Assembly: GCA_015501585.1 (NCBI GenBank)
Contig: JADNRY010000021.1
Location: forward strand, 372,001-436,000
Direction: 5' to 3'
Source: Rhodocollybia butyracea
Lineage: Eukaryota; Basidiomycota; Agaricomycetes; Agaricales; Omphalotaceae
Length of the DNA stretch: 64,000 bases
In this document: piece after piece, positions 45,880-59,292 of the stretch
Position numbering within the stretch: position 1 is the first letter of the stretch
How the letters are laid out: each line of letters begins with the position of its first letter
The notes under the pieces: model-generated
What the model was told of the DNA's origin: nothing
Database searches by the model: none
Seen by the model: the letters and a program-made list of their open reading frames with translations, nothing else
Position numbers and translations under genes: made by a program

Positions 45880-46482
45880 GTAGCATCCTCCTGTTTCTTT
45901 TATAATCCGCCGTATCCAATCCCTTGATCCTTTCCCGAAATTATACAGGTGCGCCATCACAGTGTACCGTAGAAAACAAACGATGCCATTCTGGGAATGT
46001 TCGTTCACAACTCACTCTTGTTGTCGTTTAAGTAGGAAGGAGGTGCATCGAGGTCCAGCTTGTCAAACCCAAATCATACCGGGTGCAGAAGTGACAGACT
46101 CAATACATGCTATGGAAACAAACTTGTCAAAGGACAGCAGTTGATAATTTATACTTACTTTGCCTACTGCAGTTCTATGGCTTGTAAACTAGTCAGTCCA
46201 GATGGCTGAAGAATCAGAAGAAATACCATACATAGATAATCACAGAAGGGAGTCTTATCGAAAGATATAGTTCTATCCACATCGTGGATGTCTGTTTATA
46301 AGAGACTAAGTTCACGTAGTTTCCTTGTCGGTGCATTATGTATCTATGTCAATTTACAGCCAACTTAAGTTGAGTGGCAACTTACAAGTCTTACAAGACG
46401 GTACCGAAGAGGAAGTTCTTATTCAGTGTCACTTAGTCGTAACCACGACGTGACGTGCGTGATGTGACATCTCGCCTCAACA
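45880..46482. other. divergent promoter region
   Basis: Between the membrane protein (-) and the phosphoesterase (+). No further frame is convincing. Confidence 0.5.
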
Positions 46483-47490
46483 ATGCCCCAAAGACTTCAA
46501 ACTCTTCGTGGCGAGAGCGCTCGTGTATATTTCGCATACGATAACCCGGCCGAGATACCAGCAAAAGAAAGCGGATGGACCCGATTCGTCTGCCTGTCGG
46601 ATACACATTCAAATACTCACTGGGACAAAGATGGCCGCATGCCTCGAGGCGATGTTTTGCTTCACGCTGGAGACCTTAGCAGATGGGGACATGTCAGGAT
46701 GTTGAAAAAGACGATAGACTGGCTGGGAAACTTGGAAGGATATGGGTCTAAAATGTAAGTAGCTGAATTATCTGTGCGTGGAAATACATCAATGAGGGTT
46801 TGCAAGAATTATAGCTGGAAACCATGATGTGAGTTACTTTTCGACTGATAGCTCTGAGTTGATGAACCTAATTACTATTAAGCTTTGGCTTGACAAAGCC
46901 AATGAAGAAGAACTGGCGAGAGTTGACGATGAGCAAAGGGCGATAGCGCTGAAAGAATGCGAAGAAATGATGGATAAAGCCCGACTGAAAGAGAGGGGCT
47001 TAACATATCTTGAGTTTGAAGAGACAAAAATCGGAGTGTCCGGGATAAAAGAATGGGCTGTTTATGGATCGCCAGCATCGCCGCGATATTCAGAAGGATC
47101 TTTTCAATATTCAACGAAGGAAGAAGCGCAGGGTTAGTTGAATATCATAGGAATGAACTACGACTCAAGTCATTTTTGATAGAAATCAACAGCAAAATTC
47201 CTCATCTCACAGAAATTCTTCTTACGCATACTCCGCCCTATGGGACGCTTGATAAGACGCGTAAGGATAAACATGCAGGATGCAAGAACCTCGCGAAACT
47301 TTTGCTGTCGGGAGACCTGAGCAGATGTAGACTACATGTATTCGGACATATACATGAGGCGGCCGGGGTCATGATTATACCAGCAACAGAGAGGACACCA
47401 GAGAGAGTTGCGGTGAATGCCGCATTACCGCGTAAAGGACAACCAATTGTAGTGGACTTAGCTGCCTGGGAGATAGACAAACAACAGTAA
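46483..47490 (+). CDS. calcineurin-like metallophosphoesterase
   Basis: Three exons in phase: 46483..46754, 46807..47132, 47183..47490 (301 aa). The five metallophosphoesterase blocks occur in order: CLSDTHSN (D-x-H), DVLLHAGDLS (GD), AGNHD (GNH), ILLTHTPPYG (H) and VFGHIHEA (GHxH). These bind a two-metal centre for phosphoester hydrolysis. The insert between GNHD and the third block (KANEEELARVDDEQRAIALK) is helical and charged. Overall size and motif spacing resemble the MPPED1/239AB-like branch that is common in fungi, but the substrate is unknown. ATG at 46483 is the first in frame. Confidence 0.9.
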
Positions 47491-47667
47491 ACGAAGTCGA
47501 GGCTAGTTAATATACGAGTAAATAAATAATCAGAATTTATTGAGGATTGAGGGCGAGATTGAAAGATAAGATATCGGCAGTCTACACGTGATATTTCAAA
47601 CTCCGTCTTGATCAGCCAGAAGCGCGTTTGGAAACTTCGCGACTTGCCTTTCCTTTCGACCACCACC

Positions 47668-50600
47668 ATGCTCGTCGAGCTCAACAAATCACAATTTCAA
47701 ACACGTATAAGACGCCTATACGCTGCCTGGGAAGTGAGTACTCCTCATTTCCACAAAATTTTAAGTTGTTTTCTTACGCTCTCTTTCTTTTTCGTCGCCG
47801 TATTGAAACTAGAACGCGAGCTCGAATGAAGATTATAGCTCAATATCGGATGCAGACGCCCTTCTTTTACTTGCTGGAGATCCCGCTGATGAGGACGCGC
47901 CCATGAAAAAGGGAACTGGCTTTCAGGTGTGTAAGTCGAGCGTGCAGGCTACACGTTGACTTATCTATTAACTTGTAGCAATGGCTTTTTGGCTACGAAT
48001 TTCCCTCGACATTCCTATTGTTCACCAAGGACAAAATCTGCATATTGTGCTCAGCAAAAAAAGGTGCGTGTTTCTCCAAACATGGACGCGGATTTTATAC
48101 AGATATTCGCCTTGTTTTTAGCCAAAATTCTAGCACAGATAGAGGATCCTGTTGATAACGTGCAAGTTGAGATCTTTGCTCAACCCAAGGCCAAAGAGGC
48201 ATCAAATGACGCATTACCGAAATTCTTCGACATATATGCTTCCAGGAAATGTGTGGGGATGCTTACAAAAGAAACGCACATCGGGAAATTAGTCACTGAC
48301 TGGAACAAGCTTGACTCAGAGACATCGACCAAACCCGAGATAGTAGATATGTCTCCCGCCCTCTCTGCATTCATGGCGCAAAAGGACGCGGAAGAGTTGG
48401 TATGTCCTGGCATCAGCTGCGTTTTTAAAGGTTTTTAGTTGATTGATTTCACCAGAAAATTATTCAAACAGCGGCGAATCTCACTTCCACCCTATTCCGA
48501 CATTATGTCACGCCCAAACTAGAGTCTATCCTGGACAAGGAAAGCAAGATATCCCACGAGGCACTTGCTGCACAGATCGAGTCAAAGCTTGGATCAGGCG
48601 AGGGTAATAATGCCAAAGGTCCGGACATGAAGACTTGGAGTAAGGGAAAAGGTTTGGAGAAGGTACGTGTTGCTTCTCTTTGTCGAAATGTGAGTGAAAT
48701 ATGTATTTCATTCTCCTAGGTCGATTGGGAACTCGTGGAATATGCTTATTCACCTATTATCATCTCGCGTTCAACCAAGACTGGATACGACCTTCGTTAT
48801 ACGGCCGAGTCTTCGCAAGATAATATTGCACATAAAGGTGTTCTCTTAGTTGCCTTGGGTATGCGCTACAAAAGTTACTGCGCAAACGTAGGGAGAACAT
48901 ATATTGTTGATCCAACACCGGTTCGTAACCTGCTTGACTTTTTGTTCATTCTTAATGAACGTGGTTAAATGTAGGAACAAGAGGCCCAGTTCAACCTTTT
49001 GCTGTCTTTGCAAGTGGAACTACTCGGTTTCGTTGTGGACGGAGTGAGTGCTCGCGATGTATATCAACATGCCTTGTCGTACGTGAAGGAGAAAAGCCCG
49101 GAACTAGAGAAAAACTTTGTAAAGAACGTGGGATTCGGGGTGCGTTTCTCTGCACTGATATATGAAGCTGTTCTAGTCACTGAATTTCTTCCAGACTGGC
49201 GTGGAATTCCGTGACTCAACGTATCTTTTATCGTCAAAGAATACACATCTTCTACGAGAGAATATGACGCTAAATCTTGGGCTGGGTTTTTCAGATCTGC
49301 AGGATACAGAAGGATCCAAGTTCGTCAGCCCAACTTCGTCTTGGTCTCATACTTACGTTGTGTCAGATATGCTCTCCAGGTCGTAGATACCATCAGAGTA
49401 GGAAAAAGTGGCTCGACAATACTCACCGACGGCATGAAGTCTTCCAAAGACTTTTTATTCTTCCTAACTCAGGAGTCTGAAGATGAAAAGCCCAAGAAGC
49501 CGGAACGCAAACCTCCTGTAAAACCACGTGCAAATGGCTCTCCTGCTAAGCTCGCTGTTGCGGGAAAAATCCTTCGAAACAATCGCAGAGCCGCCCAAGA
49601 CGAAGTGCATCAGACTGCAGCGGCCAGGCTAGCGGAACACCAGCGGGAGTTGCATGTAAAGCTACAGACCGAAGGCTTAGCGAAATATTCGGAAGGAGGC
49701 GGGGAAAAGAGTGGCAAGGAAGGCAAAGGGTGGAAGAAGTTCACAAGTTATAAAGGTGATGGAGCATTACCATCCGAAGTTGACAGGCTGAGGGTAAATA
49801 TTTTTTCCCTGAATGTTAGAACAGCGTTGACATTTCTGTAGATTCTCGTCGATCGTAAAGCGCTCTCCGTGATCCTACCCGTTCATGGGTTCGCTGTCCC
49901 ATTCCACATTAACACTATCAAGAGCGCAGTTAAAAGCGACGAAGGTGATTTCACCTACCTTCGAATCAATTTCCAGACGCCGGGTCAGGTCGCTGGTAAG
50001 AAGGAGGACACCGTGTGTATTTATCAACATCCTCGTTTACCCCGTTCTAATTCTTCCATATGTAGCCGTTTGAAGATCCTGATGCTACCTTTGTTCGGTC
50101 AATCTCATATCGCTCAACAGATGGACACCGTTTTGACTCGATCAACAAGCAAATTAATGAGCTGAAAAGGGATGTCAATAAGCGGGAGGCGCAGAAGAAG
50201 GAAATGGCTGATGTTGTTGAGCAAGGATTGCTTGTTGAGCTGAAGGGTAGACGACCAGCGAAAATGCCAGAAGCATTCATTCGTCCTGCTCCAGACGGTA
50301 AAAGGCTTCCAGGTGAAGTCGAAATCCACCAGAACGGTGTTCGATACCAATCTCCAATGGGTCAGAAAGTCGGTGAGTACCTGTCTTGAAATTTCGCTCG
50401 ACGTTATCAACTTAATACGATGTAGATGTGCTGTTCAGCAATATTAAGCATCTTTTCTTTCAGCCTTGCGACCACGAATTACTTGTGATCGTTCATATGC
50501 ACCTTAGATCCCCAATTATTGTTGGCAAGAAGAAAACATTTGTCAGTTGCATTCTTTCGGTTATGTTTTGTATAGCTTACCTCTGTTCCAGGATGTTCAA

Positions 50601-51698
50601 TTTTTCCGTGAAGCTACAGATGTTCAATTTGACGAAACAGGAAATAGGAAGCGTAAACACCGATATGGTGATGAAGATGAAATTGAGATGGAGCAGCAAG
50701 AGCGGAAGCGAAGGCAAATCTTAAACAAGGAAATTAAGGCTTTCGCAGAAAAAATCGCTGAAGCCGCTTCCTCTTCTGTAAGTCACATCTCCCTACTTAC
50801 ACACTGCTTCATCTCATTTGAGATTCTTCAGAATGGAGAAACACTTGAACTTGACATCCCTTTCCGAGAACTGTCTTTCGAAGGTGTTCCCTTCCGGACT
50901 TCTGTTCGACTACAGCCTACGACGGACTGCTTGATTCATCTCACGGACCCTCCATTCTTGGTTGTTACTCTGTCTGAGATCGAGATTGCTTCACTTGAGC
51001 GTGTGCAGTACAGTCTCAAACAATTTGATCTGTGCTTGATTTTCAAAGACTTTACCAAGCCACCATTGCATATCAACTCAATCCAAAGTTCGTCAATGGA
51101 TGATGTCAAAAATTGGCTAGAGTGAGTGAATTTTCTTTCTACATCCAGTCGACGTTAATCATGTCCATTTTAAAAAAAAAGTTCTGTGGACATTGCGATG
51201 GCTGAAGGTCCTGTCAACTTGAACTGGGGTCCTATCATGAAGCATATCAATGAATCACCATATGAGTTTTTCCAAGGAGGCGGTTGGACCTTCTTGAGTG
51301 GTACAACCCAAGGAGCAGAGGTTTGTACTTTTTCTAGCATAAGGATGAAATTAATTACTGATGTCACCTTAATCTCATAGAGTGAAGTATCTGATGCTTC
51401 AGATTCAGAATCAGAGTTTGCAGCTGAATCAGATGAATTGGAGGAAGAGTCCGCTAGCAGTGCTGATGCAAGCGACTTCTCTGATGCTAGTGGTAGTGGG
51501 AGTGGATCTGACTTTGATGATGGGTCTGGGAGTGACGAAGGTGACGACTGGGATGAACTGGAGCGGAAAGCAGCCAAGTCCGACCTAAAGCGGTCTGAAA
51601 TCAAGGGTAGAGGGTCGGATGATGATTCTGATGATAAGCGATCGAAGAAGAAAAAAGCTGTCCCCAAAGCAAATGGGAAGAAAGGCGGCAAGCGTTAG
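47668..51698 (+). CDS. SPT16: FACT histone chaperone subunit SPT16
   Basis: Large subunit of FACT, which destabilises and reassembles nucleosomes during transcription and replication. Sixteen exons close exactly: 47668..47733, 47813..47926, 47979..48063, 48122..48399, 48456..48662, 48720..48920, 48975..49139, 49195..49319, 49367..49793, 49842..50012, 50066..50372, 50426..50541, 50592..50777, 50832..51121, 51182..51320, 51381..51698 (1064 aa). Residues 1-170 are the N-terminal lobe. About 180-440 is the inactive aminopeptidase-like domain ([35 protein letters not shown]). The middle domain follows, with [32 protein letters not shown] and [14 protein letters not shown]. The acidic Ser/Asp/Glu tail (about 960-1040) is the histone-binding segment, ending in [17 protein letters not shown]. 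Confidence 0.97.
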
Positions 51699-51938
51699 AC
51701 GTCGAGGTGGACATTTGTAGCTGTATCACATTTTTGTATCTAAGTACTTACTGTTATTTCGACCTTACAATTATATTACTGGTTCGTTCCGCAGCGTGTT
51801 ACTTATATATGATTGTTCAAAAGATTAAAGCGCAGGGGTGCGCAGCTCATGATCGCAGCGTGGGCGCGCGCTAAGCGCTGACTTGACTACAATTTATACT
51901 GTCAGTGTCGTTCTGTTATTTCTCTAGTCATCTCCACT

Positions 51939-53229
51939 ATGATTCTAGACGAAAAACTCCTGCTTGTCCCACCACCTCCATACTGTTCACCGCGACTAGG
52001 CCATTTGTTTGCCAACCCTGAAACAGAGGGGGACACAGCGAGTATCATTACAATTGGGAGCAACAACCCCTACGCCGCTTATCTGTCTGCCCGACCACCA
52101 ACGAATTGCAGACCGTCGTTTTCTTCTTTGCCATCGCATTTGCTACTGCAAATAGTTTATAATACCATCCCCCAATCGGACGGTCAATTTGAAAGAAAAA
52201 CAGTTCTACAACGTCAAACGCTTTACTGGCTAGAGACATCACTGAGACTCGTTAGCCATGCGCTTTACATATGTAAGTTGATAATTTCCATCTTTTATCA
52301 ATATCTAATAATTATTGTCTTGTTCAGCTTGCATGAATATTCTAAGGTCCACTTACTTGCCATCATATGACTCTCTTGTCAGGCCTCCGTATTCCTCAGA
52401 TCCATTTCCTTCCTCAGGCTCCAACTCAGCTCCATCTTACCGACCCTTGAATTCTCCATACGGTTCATCAAGTAGCTTCTTTCCACTGCATCGCGAGCTT
52501 CGAACTCTGGACCTATTTATTGCAGTCCTAGCACATGAAGAGCTACTTTATGATACATCGTCCTTGCATCTCTCGAGACACGAAGCTTATAAGGATATCT
52601 TTGATCTTCTGCAACCTCGAAGTAGGCTAGAGGATCTTGTAGCCAAATTGGGCTCAAAGGCCGGTCTAATATCTCTTGGAGATGAAAGCACTGTGCCGAG
52701 TACTCCTACCACCCCTCAGACACTATTAGAGGACAAGTCCGAGAAGGAAAACAATCCATACGCTACCATCATTGACAGTGCTAGCTTGACTTCATCACCC
52801 CAAGCTTCGACGTCCACCCTTCCTCCGCCTCTCAAAAAATCGAAATCCGCATTTTCTATATTTTCTACATTTTCCAAAGGAAAGGGCAAAGCATCTGCTG
52901 TTGCTCTGCAGAAGGCTCCCCGGAGGGAAGCTACACTCTCTCCCATTCCTTTCGAATCTTTATCCATAAGTTTCTCAACGAGAAAAATTGGCCTTGCCTA
53001 TGCTCCGATAACACCGTCTGCGAGATCTAAGAGCTCTTTGACCGTTACTGGGTCTTCTCCCGCTTATGGAGGTAGTACTTATGGAGCTTTGGGAGTGTCG
53101 CATAATTCACGAGGACGGAAAAGAACGATACTCGAAATTTCAAGGCAGAGAGACGAGGCGCTAGAGTGTTCGGCAGAGAAACTGATAAAAGAACTAAGAG
53201 ACTGGATGATTGAAAATCCACAACTCTAG
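51939..53229 (+). CDS. uncharacterised F-box-like protein, paralogue A
   Basis: Two exons, 51939..52272 and 52328..53229 (411 aa), with a canonical GTAAGT donor. I do not know the family. It is clearly homologous to the gene at 60799-61985: both start MI(L/I)DEKL plus a Pro-rich segment, then FSSLP(S/A)HLLLQIVY, which resembles the first half of an F-box. TLYWLETSLRLV, then CMNILRSTYLPSYDSL, LRTLDLFIAVLAHEELL and YKDIFDLLQPRSRLEDL follow. The C-terminal half is Ser-rich, with a conserved PFESLSISFSTRKIGLAY block, GGSTYGAL, and a terminal helix ending RQRDEALECSAEKLIKEL. The intron position and phase are shared with paralogue B. Confidence 0.85.
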
Positions 53230-53466
53230 GATCTATACTTTATTGTTATTGTAAACACGAACAGCTGTACCATCTTTTATTTGTTAGTAGCTCGCTTAGG
53301 GATGTAATTGACGCATAGCTGTATACTGTAATCAAAAGTTGGTGCAAGCGATAAGGAGTGATTGGGAGTTGAACGAGGTGGGCAGAGGACGATTCGTGTG
53401 AGTCGGCGGCAGACTGTTACTCACGCTTTGACCTTTGCTTCCTTCCACTCAATTTTTATCTTATCT

Positions 53467-55441
53467 ATGGCTGACTTGCATACAACAAATCTCTGCGTCG
53501 AAATAATCTCAACGCATTTTGGATCACTAACTGCAAAAGTTGCTCAAATCTTGCTTAATCGTGGTCGTTTAACCGTTCCACAACTTGTCCGATTCACCAG
53601 CTTGAAGCCTCGAATTGTCCGCAATATACTTCTTATTCTCATACAGCAGAATATCGTTTGGCATGCGAAGTCAGAGACAGACGGCAGCGGCGATGAAATA
53701 CTAGAACTCAACGCAGATGAATGTTTGATGAGGCTGCGTTTTGGAACTTTCGTGTATCAGGCAGAGGAATTGTTCGGGGTAGCGGTATGTGAGTTATTCC
53801 ACTGTCGCGTGTAATTGTACAATAATTGCGACTGTAGGGTGGCGAAATCGTCCAGCTTATTCTCGACCACGGAAAATTAACGCCGCCTCAAATACTACAA
53901 CGGCTGAATCCCAACGAAGGCAAATCGCCTATAGTATACTCACAAGCACTACACAAACTCGTCACCTTGCGTTATTTGAAGCCTTCCACTGTATCATCGC
54001 ATATATCACCACGAGATAAGCGTATGCAATACGAAGCCGAAGAAAAGGCAAAGATTTCAGGCTTCCCGACCTCGAAACAGCTCAGAGAGGCCAAAGAAAT
54101 CGCTGATGGACGCTTAAAAGTAGAGGCAGAAGAGGCAGAAAAAATCGGTCTGGTGAGACTGAACTTTCGTCCGCTTCCCTTTCTAATCGAAGATCAGAAA
54201 AGAAAGGCAAAAACGCAGTTGCCTTTGACCAAGAAGGTATTTGTTATCGCGTCACGATGCTTGTTCATTAACCTTCCTACAGCGAAAAACAACCTCCGCC
54301 GCGGAGGAGGAAGATATGGTTGTCGATGTATGACTTTACACCTTCACCCAAGTTTTTGAGTTGACGATAGACCAGGAAAGTGTCCACTTTCGTGTCAACT
54401 TTGATAAATTCAACATACACAGTAGAAACGCCGTACGTCTATCTCCTTGAACTTGGAAGGATGCAGCTCATCTACTGCAGTTGATCGAAAAGACCGTTCA
54501 AGAACGCTACAACGCTGGCGCTGCCCTCGTCATGCGGGCCATCCTCAATATAACAGAAGGTTCTCAAACCAGCGTTACTGATGTTCGTTCAGAGCCTATA
54601 TCAATATCAAACATTGTCCTTCACTTGTCTTCAGAAGAAGACGAGGAGACGCTTATCTCTGGCTTGATTCAACCCTCATCGAGATTGATGTCCTCAGGAA
54701 CTTGTATCAAGGAGTATTTGGGATTACTTTCAAATGCAGACAATCCCACTCCAGCGGGACGGGCTGGTGCATTCTTGGAATTGAGTTCCAAAGGAGGCGG
54801 GGGCGGAGGGGGAAAGGTTCTGGTGTTGTTTGATATCATTGCACGGAGGTTAAGACGGCAGGTTCTAGAGAGTGTTGCTCGAGAGAGGCATGGTGCGGAA
54901 GGAGTAAGGGTTTTACGGCTGTTGATGGATACAGGAAAGTTGGACGAGAAACAGGTGTGTATTTCGATGTTAACGTTTCTACTCTAAACAAAATGCATAG
55001 ATCTCGAAAATGGCTATGATGCCTCAGAAGGACGTCCGACCTCTGCTTGCAGGCCTATCCGCTTCTTCTCTCGTTAGTACCGTCGAGGTTCCCCGATCCG
55101 CAGATCGCAATCCGACTCGAACTATCTACCTATGGCAGGTAGACGTGCCAAAGGCCTTTTCGCACATTCTCAACGTCCTTTATAAAACGCTTTACAACAT
55201 CTCTGCTAGACGGCGGGCACAGGTCGATAATGATCTCCATCTGGTGGGTGTCCTAGAAAAATGCGAGCGGAGTGACGTGAGTGAGGACGTGGAAGGGCTA
55301 CTTACTCCACATGAGAATGAGCGACTTAAGGTTTGGAAGGAAGAGGAGGAAAAACTGGGTATATTAGAGAGAAGAGTCGAGGAGAGTCTGTTCATCGTCA
55401 GGGAATTGGGAAGGGCAGCGAGTTCGGCGGAAGATGACTAA
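53467..55441 (+). CDS. RPC82: RNA polymerase III subunit RPC3 (RPC82)
   Basis: Subunit of the RPC3-RPC6-RPC7 subcomplex needed for initiation by RNA polymerase III. Exons 53467..53784, 53838..54152, 54198..54236, 54283..54327, 54376..54432, 54460..54954, 55001..55441 (569 aa), all in phase. The N-terminus is a winged-helix HTH region (CVEIISTHFGSLTAKVAQIL, RGRLTVPQLVRFTSLKPRIV). A second winged helix (GEIVQLILDHGKLTPPQIL) follows. VHFRVNFDKFNIHSRN marks the RPC82 central domain. The C-terminal part has MMPQKDVRPLLAGL, RTIYLWQVDV and a final coiled coil. The 45-bp interval 54153..54197 keeps frame if retained, so two isoforms are conceivable. Exon 6 follows a very short 27-bp intron at 54433..54459, the weakest junction. 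Confidence 0.92.
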
Positions 55442-56010
55442 AAATAGGAATGCACCTCTGAACAATAAAATACTTACCCCAGTTTTATGGTGGTGCATAA
55501 AGTTCGAACATTCCTAAAGATATTCTCGAACGCAGCCCAACCTGAGTCCAACGCTCAACATATTCAGCGCTTAATAATCTCGCTGGCTTGGTCAGATTAT
55601 CTTTTCCCACACAGTCATTGATGGTACCTGGATAAACAGTTCCATCAAATTCCAGAATGGTCGGACTCAGCTAAGAGCTGACTTTACTTAGGACTGGCCT
55701 CTGTCTGAGATGTTGTTGGTGAATAGCTACTAGCGGCTAGCGTCTATGCCCAGGGCCTGCAGGAACGCTGACTTTTTTCTTCCTTCCGCGGTTGCCGTTC
55801 ATCATGCCTTTTGGGAGGATGCCAAATCAGGTCAATATTTAACAGGCTTATGTCGCGACCGGTATAAAAACAGATGGCACAGCATGATCGTGATCTATCC
55901 CTCCTTTACCACCATGGGTGTGTCTCTGGCTCAGGCCTTGGCTTTTTTGTGTCCACTTATCTCATTTAGTAGATTCCAGTGTCGCGGTTCAGGTAGTTCA
56001 CCATATCCAG
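55442..56010. other. intergenic and unresolved first exon of the RTA1-type gene
   Basis: The RTA1 N-terminal exon must lie here. An ATG at about 55914 (MGVSLAQALAFL) and one upstream at about 55884 share a frame, but neither joins cleanly to the exon beginning at 56011. Confidence 0.4.
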
Positions 56011-57395
56011 AGCTTTTATGGTTATGTGCCCACTCGTTGGATTTGCATATTATTTATTGTGCTATACGCTTTGAGCACTGGTATGGAATAGTAAAGACGT
56101 GTTCTTATCGAACTCATGTTCTTTGGCCTAGTAATTCATTTCGGCCAAGCGTGCTGGTATCGATTCTGGTGGATGATCCCCACCGCGTGTTTCTGTGGTA
56201 TACTGGAGGTATTAGGTTGGAGCGCAAGACTATGGTCTACTCACTCACCAGGGCTGGCTGAACCGTACGAAAATAATGAACTCGTCTTTATTCCGATACT
56301 TACATCGCGTGCTTTGCAGATACGAAATGCAGTACGTCCACGTTTCTAGTTCATCAACCTCCAACCTCATGCTTACACTGTCTTTGCACTGCTCAGACTC
56401 ACTTGCACTATTCTGGGACCAACGCCTCTCATTGCTGCAACGTTTGTAATATTGGGACAAATCATCGAAAGACTGGGTACATCATACAGCCGACTGAGTC
56501 CCAGGATGTGTGAGCATATGCAATCTGATGTATCCATACGTTGCCGTTGATAATCGAATGTTCAGATACCATTTTCTTCTGTACCGCTGTAAGTGGTTAC
56601 TAGCTGCCACTGAGGCTATATTTAACCAATGCTTTGATAGGATGTGATTTCCCTCGTTGTTCAAGCTGTCGGAGGGGCAAAGGCTGCTGGGGCCGTAGCA
56701 ACACACACTAGCGCAGTCATGGTGAATAGCTAGCTTGTCTCGTCTTTTCATCCGTGATGCTCATACATAGTTGCCCACAGGGAGGAAATATCATGCGTCA
56801 GTATGCTACGCTAATCATTGCTCTAATCACCTGACAAAATAACAGTTGGCGGTATCGTTTTTCAGCTTAGTATGTGTTCAGACAACTCTATGACTCAGAT
56901 CTTTCTGAACACGAAGTTGTAGCTGTGATCAGTGTGTATGCAATCTGCGGTACGGAATTTTTCATAAGGTATTATCGCGACCAGCCTATCCGCGACCCCG
57001 GGACACTGCACGAAGGATTTGTTCGACGAGGTGTTTTGACTAGGAGGTTGAAGCTTCAGGCTTTTGCTTTGGTTCTGATGACTACATGCCTGTGGATTCG
57101 GTTAGTTGTTCCTTCAAGTCTGGTGTGTGTTACTGATGATTTTCCAGATCGGTATACCGAACGATAGAGCTTGCAGATGGTTGGACGGGAAGAATCATCA
57201 CCACCCAAGTTTATTTCGGTGTGTATATGTCTTGCTAGTGCTTTTGATAGACTTGGCTTACAGTCGGTGTCACCTCCAGATGTGTTAGACGGGGGCATGG
57301 TGACACTTGCTATCTTTACATTGAACTTTGTTCATCCCGCCCTTCTTGGTCAACTTGATACGAAGGCCGACAGCGCAGAAAAAGCATCTTTGTAA
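56011..57395 (+). CDS. RTA1-family seven-helix membrane protein (5' exon unresolved)
   Basis: Fungal RTA1/RTM1/RSB1 family, linked in yeast to resistance to toxic lipids and sphingoid-base export. Exons: 56011..56080, 56132..56264, 56320..56331, 56397..56509, 56566..56588, 56641..56721, 56781..56796, 56846..56869, 56923..57100, 57148..57218, 57280..57395. Family landmarks in order are SFYGYVPTR with helix 1, VIHFGQACWYRFWWMI, GILEVLGWSARLWS, EPYEMQLTCTILGPTPLIAA, TADVISLVVQAVGGAKAAG, GNIMLGGIVFQL, EFFIRYYRD, RSVYRTIELADGWTGRI and FDVLDGGMVTLAIF. Several exons are tiny (12, 16, 23 and 24 nt). Whether the start of exon 56011 is the true 5' coding limit is unknown. Predicted plasma-membrane location. 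Confidence 0.87.
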
Positions 57396-57601
57396 CCACG
57401 TAGACAATTCCTTACTTTTCCCCATGTAATTATTTAGATAGGTAGAGAACAAGTTTGGTCCAGACTCCAGACTGACATACGGAATTGATCAGAAGAAAGA
57501 ATATGATAGGCCGAGCCGATGTCCGACTGCTGCCGAAGTTCACAAACCACTATCTAACGCCGACCAGTAGAAAACAATTGCTCTTCCTCCCAAAATTCTC
57601 G

Positions 57602-58299
57602 ATGCAAGCAGCCTTCCGTCTGGCACGCCATAGCGCATCTTTGCGCGCATCGACTTCCATTCGTTGTTTGGCTACGACTGCCAATCCTGCGCACGTCGCC
57701 AGCGCTCCAGCTACCTCAGCCTCATCTTCGACCGCAAAGCCTTCTATCATTCCTCTTTCCAATGTCGAGGCGCAGTGGGAAAAAATGAGTACTGAAGAAA
57801 AGGCCACGGTGTACGAACAATTGGAGGAAGCCATGAAGAAAGACTGGAAATTACTTTCGATAGACGAAAAGAAAGCTGGTAAGTTTACCCTACCGTTTCT
57901 TTGTTTTTCTAAGTTGAATTTCAGCATACTACGTGGCTTTCGGTCCTCATGGCCCTCGTGCACCTGTGAGCAAACCCGGTGACAACTTTAAGGTATTTGC
58001 TGGCACGCTCGCTCTCATGGGCGTTGCTGGTATTCTGTTCTACGCCATCCGTCTCGCATGTGTGTATCAATTTAGCTTCTTGTTGGTATTATTTTTTAAT
58101 CTGTCTACTAGCTCCGCCTCCTCCAAGGACTATCAACAAGGAATGGGAAGAGGCTGCTAACCAACGGGCTTTGGAGCAGAAGATGAACCCTATTACAGGT
58201 ACGTACTCTTCTAGTTTTTCAGCTCACTTTCCTTACTTGGATTTTTTAGGTATCGCGTCGGAAGGCTACTCTGGCAAAGGGTTTGTTACACACAAGTAG
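57602..58299 (+). CDS. COX5: cytochrome c oxidase subunit IV family (fungal COX5)
   Basis: Nuclear-encoded subunit of mitochondrial respiratory complex IV. Four exons in phase: 57602..57878, 57925..58059, 58112..58198, 58250..58299 (182 aa). The first 40 residues (MQAAFRLARHSASLRAST, Arg/Ser-rich without acids) form a mitochondrial targeting sequence. QWEKMSTEEKATVYEQLEE and KDWKLLSIDEKKAAYYVAFG, then GPHGPRAP, are typical of the COX IV matrix domain. FAGTLALMGVAGILFYAIRL is the single transmembrane helix. TINKEWEEAANQRALEQKMNP is the conserved intermembrane-space part. Upstream in-frame ATGs at 57485 and 57503 would place an atypical peptide before the presequence, so I prefer 57602. Confidence 0.92.
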
Positions 58300-59292
58300 A
58301 GTTAAGACCTGTTAGAAATCGAAACCTTGCATTCATTCCTCCAAAACCAACTCCCTGAACGTGCACGCTATCAACACTTTTTATTCCTTTTTTATGTCGC
58401 TTGCAATTCAAGGTTCTGAAATCCAGAAAAATGGCGATTTTTTGGTTACCAATGACTGCGTATGAACGCACTGTCTGGAGCATTATTTTATTTTATCATG
58501 GACTACTAATAACCAGCGGGACTGATCTTTCTATGGTCTGGAACGTTTACCTGATCTTGTTATGACACAGTTTGCGGTCGCCTGGGCACAAATTGTCCTT
58601 TCAAGACAGGCTCCTGGTTACAACGCCGAAAAATCGCCAACCATTATTGGTTAAGCTCTGTCCGAGATATACGATGATGAAGCGACTCGGAGTCTATCAC
58701 ATCGCTTGCTAGTGTGACTCTTTCAGAGTCACCGTCGACCGATGTCCAGCCGTGTGTCAAGTAGGTCAGGGTCATAGTAAGTGTATTGGCTCACTTTGCC
58801 GCTGCGTCGACGCGTCAATAAGTAAGAGTACTGTCAGTGTCTGAGGAGAGATAGACTTCACTTGAAGGAGCACCTATGATAATCCCAGTACCTTGTCCGG
58901 CTTGTAAAAGTCTGATTTTTGGCTTGATGCTCTCTTGTACAACTTCTTTGCCTCGTGGCTTCGTGTGCTGTAAACTGTCTTCGCTGCGTCGGCTGCTGTG
59001 GGGAGAAAAAGGGAAGAACCAAATTAGCGAATCACATTCGTGGGAAGGTTGACTCATCGACAGTATTACGAGACTGAAATTAAGAACAGGATTATTTCTC
59101 CCCTTACTTTCCTCTCAACCATCACCCCGGGATTCTTGCTCGTTACTTGTACGTCGCGCTGGCCTTGTGCTGAGCTTTTTCCACTACTCCAGACACTAAC
59201 TACGCAATTTTCATCGATCTATCTCGATTTTGCCTTTATCAACAGGACTCGGCTAACCTTCAAAAGATCAAAATTTTGTGCTCAAAACGATA
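58300..59292. other. intergenic region
   Basis: About 1 kb between COX5 and the zinc-knuckle gene, both on plus. Only short unconvincing frames; the interval 59040-59290 is probably the promoter and 5' UTR of the zinc-knuckle gene. Confidence 0.5.
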